In this document: positions 1-6,983 of the stretch, piece after piece
How positions within the stretch are numbered: position 1 is the stretch's first letter
Layout: each line of letters begins with the position of its first letter
Source: an uncultured Actinomycetes bacterium
GTDB lineage: Bacteria; Actinomycetota; Thermoleophilia; Gaiellales; F1-60-MAGs149
Direction of reading: 5' to 3'
DNA length: 7,916 nt
Assembly: GCA_903847495.1 (NCBI GenBank)
Contig: CAINDT010000309.1
Location: 1 to 7,916 of the forward strand
Made by a program: the position numbers and the translations under genes
Notes under the pieces: generated by a model
What the model was told of the DNA's origin: nothing
The model's database searches: none
Seen by the model: the letters and a program-made list of their open reading frames with translations, nothing else

Positions 1-1391
1 CCGTCCACGAGCTCCCGCAGGCGTCGCGCCACCAGACTCGCCTCGACAACGCGGCCGCCGTCGGTCTTCTCCCCCACCCCCACGAGCAGCTCGACAGCCG
101 GATCGGCAATGCCGTCGGCCGTGCGCACCGGGATCAACGGATGGTGGGCGAAACGATCCTCGCGGGCGAAGATGGCGTTGATGGCATCAAGCACCGGCGA
201 GACGGAGCGCCGGTTCTCGTGCAGCTCGACGACCGTGATCGACTCCTCGCGGCCCGCGCGCTCGCGCTCGCCGCGAAACACCTCGACCTCCGCGCCACGG
301 AAGCCGTAGATCGCCTGCTGCTCGTCACCGACGGCAAGGAGCGGCGTATCGGGACCGCGCAGCAGCCGCAGGATCGACTCCTGCAGGCTGTCGGTATCCT
401 GAAACTCGTCGATCAGCACCTCACGGAAGCGCTCCTGGAGCGTCGCGCGGACGTCGGGGTGTTCCTCGAGCAGCACCCGCACCTTCAACTGCAGATCCTC
501 GTTGTCGACGGCTCCGGCCTCGCGCTTGGCGCGGTCGTACTCCTCGGCGTACCGGTCGAGCAGCGTCTGCAGTGGCACGGCGACCTCAGCCGCGAGTAGG
601 TCGCGCGCCGCGAGCTCGGTCTCGGCGATCAGGTCCTTGTAGGCGGCGCTGCCGCGCTTGAACTCCTTGAGGTCGGCGAGATCGAAGGGCTCGCCGGTTC
701 CGGCAAGCAGCGCGAGGAGCTCGTTCGCCGTCTGCCGCTGCTTGGCGACGGTGGCCCCGTCGCCGTCGGCCGCGGCGAGCTCCGTGGCCTGCGCCCGCAG
801 CTCGAGGCTCAGCGCCGCGAGCTCCGCGGCCGATCCGCTGCCCGTCGGCGCCAGCGGTATACGCCCACGCAGGCGCGCCCCGACAAGGAGCGTCGTGCAG
901 ATCTCGCGCAGGCGGTCCGGCCCGTAGGCCGAGACCAGCCGCAGCCCCTCGTCGCCGAGGTCGTGGAGCGATGCGGCGAGCGCGCGATCAAACGCACCGT
1001 CGCGCAGGAGCACGGTCTCGACGTTGTCGGCGACGCGCAGGCCCGGCGGGACGTCGGCCTGGTCGGCGAACTCCGCGAGGATCCGCTGGCACGTCGCGTG
1101 GATCGTGCCGATCCACCCGCCCTCCACCAGCGGGATCAGATCGGCGCGCCCCTCGCCGCGCAAGCGAGCACGGATGCGCTCTCGCAACTCGCCGGCGGCA
1201 CGACGCGTGAAGGTGACGGCGAGCACCTGCGACGGCAGATGGTTGCGCTCGGTGATCGACCGCAGGTACCGCTCCACGAGCACCGTGGTCTTGCCGGAGC
1301 CGGCACCGGCGTCGACGAAGACGCCGTGCGGCGCCTCGACGGCGGCCAGCTGCGGCGGCGAGAGCGGCGGGCGCGTGACGGGCTCGCTCAT
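1..1391 (-). CDS. UvrD/AddA-type SF1 helicase, N-terminal 463 residues (runs off left edge)
   Basis: Superfamily 1A ATP-dependent DNA helicase, probably the motor subunit of a double-strand-break resection complex. Visible in order: a Q-motif-like start (LSPPQLAAVEAP, residues 10-21), Walker A GAGSGKTT (29-36, Lys34), motif Ia (VTFTRRAAGELRERI), a motif Ib-like GTIHATCQRIL, the Walker B box DEFQDTD (328-334), motif III GDEQQAIYGFRG (355-366) and a motif IV-like HENRRS. All key residues for ATP hydrolysis present in this part are intact. The VLVERY stretch after Walker A resembles AddA/RecB more than housekeeping UvrD. The ATG overlaps the stop of the upstream AddB-like gene by four bases (ATGA), which implies translational coupling and fixes the start. 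Motifs V and VI and any C-terminal nuclease domain lie outside the window, so AddA, AdnB or a plain UvrD paralogue cannot be separated fully. The family call is firm and the AddA role is inferred from the partner gene. Confidence 0.93.
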   Translation of the reverse strand, partial: MSEPVTRPPLSPPQLAAVEAPHGVFVDAGAGSGKTTVLVERYLRSITERNHLPSQVLAVTFTRRAAGELRERIRARLRGEGRADLIPLVEGGWIGTIHATCQRILAEFADQADVPPGLRVADNVETVLLRDGAFDRALAASLHDLGDEGLRLVSAYGPDRLREICTTLLVGARLRGRIPLAPTGSGSAAELAALSLELRAQATELAAADGDGATVAKQRQTANELLALLAGTGEPFDLADLKEFKRGSAAYKDLIAETELAARDLLAAEVAVPLQTLLDRYAEEYDRAKREAGAVDNEDLQLKVRVLLEEHPDVRATLQERFREVLIDEFQDTDSLQESILRLLRGPDTPLLAVGDEQQAIYGFRGAEVEVFRGERERAGREESITVVELHENRRSVSPVLDAINAIFAREDRFAHHPLIPVRTADGIADPAVELLVGVGEKTDGGRVVEASLVARRLRELVD

Positions 1392-4237
1392 GGGCGCACC
1401 CGGCAGATACCGCTGTAGTCGCAGTGCTTCGTGCAAAACTCGGGATCCGAGGGGTCGTGGCGCACGTCGCCGGCCCGCATGCGCTCGACGCGCACCGCGG
1501 CCTGCGCACGGGCCGACTCCAGCACCTCCTCGAACGTCTCGTGGTCGACGATGTCGGTGCCGGTCAATCCGGGCGGCAGCACGTCGCCCTCAGCGGCATC
1601 GACGATGCCACGCGTGGCGCCCTTGCGGATCGAGACGAAGAGACCGCCGACGGGCTCGCGCCCGAGGATCTCCCGCAGCGCGAGCAGATACAGCGGCACC
1701 TGCAATTCGCCCTTGTCGCGAATCTCCGGCCCGGTCGGGATCGTGCTCGTCTTGTAGTCGACGACGATCGCCCGCGCCGTCATCATCGGATCGGTGTCGA
1801 TGCGGTCGATCTTGCCCGAGAGGCGCGCTACACCGACGTCGATGCCGTCCTTCCGACCCGCCTGTGCCGTGCGCATGCCGAACGACACCTCGAACTCGCT
1901 CGGCACGAGCGGAGCATCGGCGAGTGCGGCGCGGCGCACGAGGCGGCCGATGTCGCGACGCAGGCCCCAACGCATCAGATCAATCCGCAGGCGATCGCCG
2001 GCCGCGATGGGACGCAGCTTGACCATCTCCTCATCGACGATCCGGTGTGCCTCGATAACCGCACCGTCCGCCTGCTCGGGCCCGATCGAGGTGACATTGA
2101 GGATGCCTGGGACCTCACGGTAGAAGCGATTGAGCACGCTGTGGGCGATCGTGCCGAGCCGCAGACGGTCATCCACCGGCTCGTCGATGCGCTTCGGGTT
2201 GAGACGGCGCTCGATGAACCAGATGTTCGAGCACTTGCCGAAACGGTCGAGTTCGGTGACGCCGAACGGATCCTTCTCGACCAGCTCGTCGAGCAGACGC
2301 TGGTCGGCGAGACGCGTCCCCTGCCGCCGCGCAGCGAGGGCCCTCCGGATCGCACCCGTGACGCCCGCCGCCCCGGCCAGGCGCAGTGCCTCGTCCGCGT
2401 CGGTGGCGGCCACCGCCGCGATGCTTCGAGCCCGCTCGCGCACCGTCGGCGCGTGCTCGACCTCGAACACGACGTCGGAGAAGCCGCGTCGCGCCTCGAT
2501 CGGCGGCGTTCCCGCCGCGACGACGAGATCCTCCCAGATGGCGGTCGGTGCGAGCGGACGCCCCTCATCGTCGCTGACACGGCGCAGCAGGACGAGCCGC
2601 TCGCGTGGACGGGTGATCGCCATGTAGGCGAGGTGACGCGCCACGTCGCTCTGCTCGGGCAGCTCGACCAGGGGGTCGCTGACACTCGTGGCGCCGAGCG
2701 CCTGTTCCTCGAGGCCGATGACGATCGCAACCGCGACGTCGATTGTGCGCGCAGCCCGCGGATCGAGGAGGCGAATCGCGTCTTGCCGCGCCCGACGCCC
2801 GCGGAACTGCAGGTGCGCGAGCTGCTCGCGCACCTCGTCACGTGTCGGCGCCGGTTCGACCGCGGCGAGGCGTTGGAGCTCGCTCAGCACGACCGTGGCC
2901 ACGGCCACGTCATCGCGCAGAGCGTTGGAGTCGTCGGCCGCGCGCAGACCGTGGGCGCGCTGGAGCATCCCGCGCACGGCGGCGATGACCTCGGCCACGG
3001 GCGTCGCGGCACCACGCGCACCGGCGGGCGGTGCGAGCGCACGCATGATCGGCTCGCCGAGTCGCTCCACGCCCTCGTCGAGGGTCTCCTGCGCGCGGCG
3101 CATCGGCCGCTCGATCCGCTCCACGAGATGCGCAGGCGCGCCGCTCCAGGGCGACCGCAGCCACGTCAGCCGCTCGGCATCTGTCGGCGCATCGGCCCAC
3201 GCGAGTGCCAAGAGCGCCAGCAGCGCCCGTCCGAACGGGGTTCGCACCAGCAGGCGCTGCTCCGCGGCGTCGACCTCGAGTCCCGCCTCGCGCAGCTGAC
3301 GCACCAGCCGAAGGCGATCGGCAGCGCCCCGCGGGGCGATCACGGCGATCCGGTGCCCCGGCACGCCGGCGCGCAACGCAGCGGCGACCTCCGCTACGAC
3401 AAGCTCGGCCTCGCCGCGCTCGCCCTCCGCCTCCAGCAGCGCGACACCACCCGTCGCGGACGCCTGGCAGCGCGCGTCGGGAGCTGGCTCGCCGAAGCGG
3501 CGCTCGAGGGCGATCAGATCGGGATGGCGCTCGAACGACCCGACCGGCAACTCGATCAGGCCCGCGGACCCTGCGAGCTCGGCGAGACGGCCGACAACCG
3601 GCGTGAGGACCTGGAACGGCGCTCGCCCAGCCTCGTACGAGAGGCTCAGCACGACGTCGGCACGCTGCGCGATCAGACGCAGCAGCTCCTCCTGCGCGGG
3701 GCTCAGATCGTCGAAACCCTGCGCGAACAGCGCCTCGCCGGCGGGCCAGGCCGCGACGTCGGTGCGCAGCGCCTCGATCACGGCGATGCGCATGCGGCCG
3801 CGATCGATCACCTGCTCCTCGTCGAGCGCGCGCCACCAGCGCTCGTACTGCTCGGCCAGCACGGCATCACCAGCCGCGCGAACGGCCGCGGGATCGAGCA
3901 GCGCCGAGCCGAGTCGCTGGAGCCGCGTGCCGATCGACTCGGCGGCCTCCGGCAGCACCCGGCGCAGCAGGATCTGCCGGGCCCCGCCACGCAGGACAGG
4001 GCGACGATCGCCGGTCAGGCGGAGGATGCGCTCGAACAGCTCGTCGAAGTCAACGGCGTCTGCGCCGATGATCGCGGGCGCACGCTCAAGGAGCTCGCGC
4101 TGCGTCTGACGCTTGACGTCGCTGCTCGGGACGACGAGCGCGGCGGCGCGGCCGGCCGCAAGCTCCGCGAGATAGCGCGCGTAGAGCTCGCTGATCTTGC
4201 CGGCGTGCGCCGGTCCGAGGATGAGTGCGAGGGCCAC
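1388..4237 (-). CDS. AddB-like helicase/PD-(D/E)XK nuclease subunit with Fe-S cysteines
   Basis: A 949-residue protein with the layout of AddB-type subunits of recombination helicase-nucleases. The N-terminal motor-like part begins GPAHAGKI (8-15), where a Walker A GxxGxGK[T/S] is expected: Lys14 remains, but the central Gly is Ala and the last Thr/Ser is Ile. A motif VI-like segment, HLAYMAITRPRER, spans 535-547. The C-terminal part is a RecB-family nuclease: Cys669 (FGKCSN), His699 (GTIAH), GKIDRID (808-814, with Asp811 and Asp814), and DYKTS with Asp827 and Lys829. It ends with Cys935, Cys939 and Cys945. One upstream and three terminal cysteines around the nuclease are the known AddB [4Fe-4S] arrangement. 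The nuclease looks active. The ATPase is probably weak or lost, leaving a scaffold or sequence-scanning role. The start is GTG, 30 bases after fdxA, without a clear ribosome binding site. It overlaps the next helicase by four bases. Mycobacterial AdnA is an alternative relative, but its Walker A is conventional. Confidence 0.9.
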   Translation of the reverse strand: MALALILGPAHAGKISELYARYLAELAAGRAAALVVPSSDVKRQTQRELLERAPAIIGADAVDFDELFERILRLTGDRRPVLRGGARQILLRRVLPEAAESIGTRLQRLGSALLDPAAVRAAGDAVLAEQYERWWRALDEEQVIDRGRMRIAVIEALRTDVAAWPAGEALFAQGFDDLSPAQEELLRLIAQRADVVLSLSYEAGRAPFQVLTPVVGRLAELAGSAGLIELPVGSFERHPDLIALERRFGEPAPDARCQASATGGVALLEAEGERGEAELVVAEVAAALRAGVPGHRIAVIAPRGAADRLRLVRQLREAGLEVDAAEQRLLVRTPFGRALLALLALAWADAPTDAERLTWLRSPWSGAPAHLVERIERPMRRAQETLDEGVERLGEPIMRALAPPAGARGAATPVAEVIAAVRGMLQRAHGLRAADDSNALRDDVAVATVVLSELQRLAAVEPAPTRDEVREQLAHLQFRGRRARQDAIRLLDPRAARTIDVAVAIVIGLEEQALGATSVSDPLVELPEQSDVARHLAYMAITRPRERLVLLRRVSDDEGRPLAPTAIWEDLVVAAGTPPIEARRGFSDVVFEVEHAPTVRERARSIAAVAATDADEALRLAGAAGVTGAIRRALAARRQGTRLADQRLLDELVEKDPFGVTELDRFGKCSNIWFIERRLNPKRIDEPVDDRLRLGTIAHSVLNRFYREVPGILNVTSIGPEQADGAVIEAHRIVDEEMVKLRPIAAGDRLRIDLMRWGLRRDIGRLVRRAALADAPLVPSEFEVSFGMRTAQAGRKDGIDVGVARLSGKIDRIDTDPMMTARAIVVDYKTSTIPTGPEIRDKGELQVPLYLLALREILGREPVGGLFVSIRKGATRGIVDAAEGDVLPPGLTGTDIVDHETFEEVLESARAQAAVRVERMRAGDVRHDPSDPEFCTKHCDYSGICRVRP

Positions 4238-4267
4238 GGGGTTACGTCGCGCCCCGGCGAGCGATCC

Positions 4268-4564
<297 letters not shown>

Positions 4565-4571
4565 GGGTGGT

Positions 4572-4577
4572 TCCTCC
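4572..4577 (-). promoter_or_regulatory. Ribosome binding site of fdxA
   Basis: On the minus strand GGAGGA stands seven bases before the GTG of fdxA. It is the only textbook Shine-Dalgarno sequence among the genes here and it decides the GTG start. It suggests fdxA is translated strongly and independently of the upstream ccmH-like gene. Confidence 0.75.
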
Positions 4578-4597
4578 GCGTCGAATTACGCGCTGGC

Positions 4598-4603
4598 AGC
4601 ATA
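4598..4603 (-). promoter_or_regulatory. Possible -10 element for fdxA
   Basis: The minus strand reads TATGCT in the 54-base gap between the ccmH-like gene and fdxA, 33 bases before the start codon. It is one of the few AT-containing stretches nearby. No convincing -35 is visible at normal spacing. This is a weak candidate for a promoter serving fdxA and the two DNA-repair genes. Confidence 0.25.
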
Positions 4604-4618
4604 CCGAAGCGCGTCGCG

Positions 4619-5080
4619 CTAGTCGTCATCGCCGAGCGCACGCAGCGCCTCGTCGACGCGGTCATCGAGCGCGGGATCGATCGCGGCGGGCGCCGCTGCG
4701 ACCGTCTCCCGGCGCCGGCGCCAGATGAGCGTCAGCGCCACGACGACGACAACGCCACCGATCACCAGCGCCGCCGGCACGACCCACACCACAAGACCCG
4801 AGCCGGACGCCGGGGGCGCGGCGAGCACCGCCGGGCCGAAGTCCTGCACGAGCGCATCCTTGACCTGCTGCTTCGTCCAGCCGGCCTCGCGCTTGCGCTG
4901 GACGAACGCACGGATCTGCTCGGCCGCGGGCGCGTGCGACAGATCGAGGCGGGACTGACACGTCGGACACATCAGCTCCGTCTCGATCTCGCTCATCGAG
5001 AACTGCGGCTGGGCGGCGAACGCTGTGGCCGGTACGAGCACGAGCAGCAGGACGACAACGATGATGCAGCGACGGATCAT
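4619..5080 (-). CDS. ccmH: CcmH-like cytochrome c biogenesis thiol oxidoreductase
   Basis: A 153-residue membrane-anchored protein of the CcmH/CycL family. In System I maturation this family handles the reduced CXXC of apocytochrome c before haem ligation. Visible: a hydrophobic signal segment (about 5-20) with likely cleavage after AFA (22), the motif LMCPTCQ with Cys38 and Cys41 (canonical LRCxxCQ), a helical region to about 85 including GWTKQQVKDALVQDFG, one transmembrane helix (96-120) followed by RRRR, and an acidic cytoplasmic tail. The start chosen is the ATG whose ATGA overlaps the stop of the ccmG-like gene, giving coupled translation. A longer in-frame start at 5143 lies inside ccmG and would put a charged extension before the signal peptide. 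The length fits the short, single-domain CcmH form without a C-terminal TPR domain. No ccmA, B, C, E or F is in the window, so the pathway assignment rests on this pair alone. Confidence 0.9.
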   Translation of the reverse strand: MIRRCIIVVVLLLVLVPATAFAAQPQFSMSEIETELMCPTCQSRLDLSHAPAAEQIRAFVQRKREAGWTKQQVKDALVQDFGPAVLAAPPASGSGLVVWVVPAALVIGGVVVVVALTLIWRRRRETVAAAPAAIDPALDDRVDEALRALGDDD

Positions 5081-5622
5081 GCGCCGCTCGCCTTCGCGAT
5101 CGCCTCGCGCAGCGTCTTGGCCGTGACCGCGCCCGGGAACCACGCCACCGCGCGCCCCTGCGCGTCGAGCACGAACGTCTCCGGGAACGCACCGACCCCG
5201 TAGGCTCGCCCGATCGCGCCACCGGCGTCATGGACCAGCGGGTACGTCAGTCCGTACGTCTTTGCGAAGGCGCGCGCATCGTCGCTGAGGTCCTGCGTGT
5301 CGATACCGACCATCGCGATGCCCTGCGGCTGCGCCTCCGTCTGCCAGAAGTCCTCGAGAATCGGCGCCTCGTCCTTGCACGGATCGCACCACGAGGCCCA
5401 GAAGTTGAGCACGACGACCTGCCCGCGGAGCGCCGCCAGCGACGTCGTCCCCGACCCGTCGAGATTCGGCAGGTCGAAGGCCGGCGCCTGCGGCAGCGCG
5501 CCCGAGGCGACTTCGGACGGGAACGCGCGCGAATCCGTCGAGTTCATCACGGCGCGGGCCAGGACGATGCCGAGCGCGAGCAGCACGACGGCGACTGCGA
5601 TGACAACGAGGCGCTTCACCAC
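5077..5622 (-). CDS. ccmG: CcmG/DsbE-like membrane-anchored thioredoxin
   Basis: A 181-residue TlpA/CcmG-type thiol:disulfide reductase, probably facing the outside of the cytoplasmic membrane. Residues 5-22 form an uncleaved-looking membrane anchor, followed by a linker and a thioredoxin fold. The segment APAFDLPNLDG (46-56) is the usual AhpC/TSA-type lead-in. The active site is WCDPC (78-82; Cys79, Cys82) within NFWASWCDPCKDEAP. The cis-proline lies in GAFPETFV (Pro147), whose P-E-T matches the CcmG signature. Family members reduce the disulfide of CcmH or apocytochrome c. The neighbouring ccmH-like gene, overlapping by four bases, supports this. The start is the first of two tandem GTG codons (5622 and 5619), and no clear ribosome binding site is seen. 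It follows the L,D-transpeptidase by 27 bases, which raises a second possible client. A general extracytoplasmic reductase (ResA/TlpA) is the main alternative. Confidence 0.92.
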   Translation of the reverse strand: MVKRLVVIAVAVVLLALGIVLARAVMNSTDSRAFPSEVASGALPQAPAFDLPNLDGSGTTSLAALRGQVVVLNFWASWCDPCKDEAPILEDFWQTEAQPQGIAMVGIDTQDLSDDARAFAKTYGLTYPLVHDAGGAIGRAYGVGAFPETFVLDAQGRAVAWFPGAVTAKTLREAIAKASGA

Positions 5623-5649
5623 CGCGCAGTCTACGGCCGACCGCGTCGG

Positions 5650-6642
5650 CTAGTAGATGATGACGGGAGTGCCGACGTCGACGCGGCTGAAGAGCGCCTC
5701 GGCCTGGCTGATCAGCATGCGGATGCAACCGTGCGACGCGTAGCCGCCGATCGACCCCGAATCCGGGGTGCCGTGGATGCCGACATCCTCGCGATCGAGA
5801 CCCATCCAACGGGTGCCAAGCGGGTTACCGGGGCCCGGCGGCACCGGCTCGGCGTCCTTGGCCCAATCAGAGGCCGGCGGATACCACCACGGGTTCTTCT
5901 GCATCGAGACGATCGTGAAGTGCCCGGCGGGCGTCGGGAACGACGGCGCACCCACGGCGACGCGGTACTTGCGCACGACCTTCGCCTTGCCCTTGACCGG
6001 TGCGTACAGCGCGAGCATGCGCGACGGCTTCGACACGACGATCACGTAGCCGAGCTTCTCGAGGGTCGCCTCGGACTGCACGGGCACCAGCGGCACGACC
6101 TCCTGCTCCGCACGCAGCGAGAAGATCGCGGTGGCGCGCTTGACCTGCTCGACGATCACCGCACGGTCGGGCGCGTTGCCCGCCTTGCCGAGCTTGAGCA
6201 CCGGCTTGGTGCGCTTGAACAGCCACTTCGCCTCGCTGCCCTTCGTGCTGGCCATCCGGATCACCCGATCGACGGCGGTCTGCACCTTCGTCTCGTTGTA
6301 ATCGATCGTCACCGGCGTGTTGCCCGCCGCCGTGCGGTTGACGGCCTCGTTGACCGCGGTCTGGATGTCGGCCGTGGCGGCGATCTGCGCATTGGAGATC
6401 TTGAAGACGCGCTCGCCGATGCGGATCACGATCGGGGCGTTGTAGACGTTCGTCACCGTGGCCAGGGCCGTGGTCGCGTCCTGCCCGGAGATGTCGACAC
6501 CCGCGACGGTGGAACCGGCCGGAGCGATGCCCGGCGTGGCGACCGGCGTCGCGGTGGTGTCCTGCGCAGCGGCGGTGCCAGCCAGCGCGAACAGCGCGAC
6601 GAGCGTGAGGATGATGGTGAGGGGAAAGCGATGGTGACGCAT
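5650..6642 (-). CDS. Secreted L,D-transpeptidase (YkuD domain) with PG_binding_4-like N-domain
   Basis: A 330-residue exported enzyme that should form 3-3 peptide cross-links in peptidoglycan or attach proteins to it. Visible: a signal peptide (basic MRHHR, hydrophobic core 8-22, likely cleavage after AAA at 26), a Thr/Pro-rich linker, an N-terminal domain (about 46-170) that opens GVDISGQDA like PG_binding_4 domains of VanW/YkuD proteins, and a C-terminal YkuD domain (about 204-330). The domain opens VIVVSKPSRMLALY and has the catalytic set HGT (His290) and SHGCIRM (His304, Cys306). Cys306 is the only cysteine in the protein. Length and architecture fit actinobacterial and other Gram-positive enzymes. 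The ATG start gives an ideal signal peptide. The gene is divergent from a small membrane protein and heads a compact minus-strand gene row. Substrate stem-peptide preference cannot be read from sequence. Confidence 0.95.
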   Translation of the reverse strand: MRHHRFPLTIILTLVALFALAGTAAAQDTTATPVATPGIAPAGSTVAGVDISGQDATTALATVTNVYNAPIVIRIGERVFKISNAQIAATADIQTAVNEAVNRTAAGNTPVTIDYNETKVQTAVDRVIRMASTKGSEAKWLFKRTKPVLKLGKAGNAPDRAVIVEQVKRATAIFSLRAEQEVVPLVPVQSEATLEKLGYVIVVSKPSRMLALYAPVKGKAKVVRKYRVAVGAPSFPTPAGHFTIVSMQKNPWWYPPASDWAKDAEPVPPGPGNPLGTRWMGLDREDVGIHGTPDSGSIGGYASHGCIRMLISQAEALFSRVDVGTPVIIY

Positions 6643-6657
6643 AGGGCTACCGTTTCC

Positions 6658-6663
6658 ACTCTA
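6658..6663 (-). promoter_or_regulatory. Possible -10 element of the L,D-transpeptidase gene
   Basis: The minus strand reads TAGAGT, 15 bases before the ATG. A -35 at standard spacing would be CCGTTC, which is poor. It could drive the whole minus-strand gene row. Support is weak. Confidence 0.25.
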
Positions 6664-6665
6664 TC

Positions 6666-6679
6666 CGAGGTTTTCCTCG
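6666..6679. promoter_or_regulatory. Perfect small inverted repeat in the divergent promoter region
   Basis: CGAGG-TTTT-CCTCG forms a five-base-pair stem with a four-base loop (AAAA on the other strand). It lies between the divergent L,D-transpeptidase and small membrane protein genes, just upstream of the weak -10 candidate for the former. It could be a short operator or an RNA hairpin. Stems of this size also arise by chance in GC-rich DNA. Confidence 0.3.
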
Positions 6680-6706
6680 CGAACGGCCGGTTGTGAGCGA
6701 GGTCGC

Positions 6707-6712
6707 TACCGT
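6707..6712 (+). promoter_or_regulatory. Likely -10 element for a leaderless transcript
   Basis: TACCGT matches the actinobacterial TAnnnT -10 consensus. Exactly six bases separate it from the GTG at 6719, so transcription would begin at or next to the start codon. No -35 is evident. A GAGGT at 6699-6703 would suit the alternative GTG at 6713, so a leadered start cannot be excluded. Confidence 0.4.
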
Positions 6713-6718
6713 GTGGGC

Positions 6719-6946
6719 GTGAGCACCCCGCCCCTGCCGCCGGACCCCCTCGATCGCGAGCTGGAGATCGAGCTCCTGACCGAGCTCGCGCTGGCGCGCG
6801 CCGAGCGCGAGGGCACCGCGGTGCGCGTCAAGGAGCGCCGCTGGGCGCGCATCCGCTTCCTCCTGATCGTGCTCGTGCTGTCGCTGATCGCCGGCACGTT
6901 CATCTATCTCACCCTCCGCTCGCTGCGCTCCGCCTTCGGCGCCTGA
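6719..6946 (+). CDS. Small single-pass membrane protein, unknown function
   Basis: A 75-residue protein that I do not recognise. It has a proline-rich start (STPPLPPDP), an amphipathic charged helix rich in Glu, Leu and Ala (about 12-33), a basic stretch (RVKERRWARIR) and one transmembrane helix (about 45-66), followed by a short tail with two arginines. The positive-inside rule is ambiguous because both flanks are basic, but the longer basic side is N-terminal, which suggests the N-terminus is cytoplasmic. No cysteines or catalytic motifs are present. The GTG at 6719 is preferred because of its leaderless -10 spacing and its cleaner N-terminus. The GTG at 6713 adds two residues. Third-position GC preference and absence of stops support a real gene. 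It precedes the HTH/basic protein gene by 37 bases, in the same direction. Confidence 0.7.
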   Translation: MSTPPLPPDPLDRELEIELLTELALARAEREGTAVRVKERRWARIRFLLIVLVLSLIAGTFIYLTLRSLRSAFGA

Positions 6947-6969
6947 CGGGGTCGAGCGCCCGGGCGGAG

Positions 6970-6975
6970 TACGCT
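6970..6975 (+). promoter_or_regulatory. Likely -10 element for a leaderless transcript of the HTH/basic protein
   Basis: TACGCT fits TAnnnT and lies eight bases before the ATG at 6984, the distance expected if transcription starts at or within a base or two of the ATG. The only Shine-Dalgarno-like sequence, GGAG at 6966-6969, is 14 bases from the ATG and too far to act well. This suggests the gene has its own promoter despite the small gap from the preceding gene. Confidence 0.45.
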
Positions 6976-6983
6976 TCCGACCA

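Noticed and set aside
141..599. Plus-strand frame over the UvrD/AddA-like gene
   Set aside because: It is antisense to the conserved helicase motifs II and III and has no domain of its own.
4619..5143. A longer ccmH start at 5143
   Set aside because: It would add 21 charged residues ahead of the signal peptide. The ATGA overlap at 5077-5080 gives a better coupled start.
5623..5649. A terminator between the L,D-transpeptidase and ccmG
   Set aside because: The 27-base gap contains a CCGACGCGGTCGG palindrome on the minus strand, but it has no T-run, is very short, and lies just before the next start codon, so read-through is more likely.
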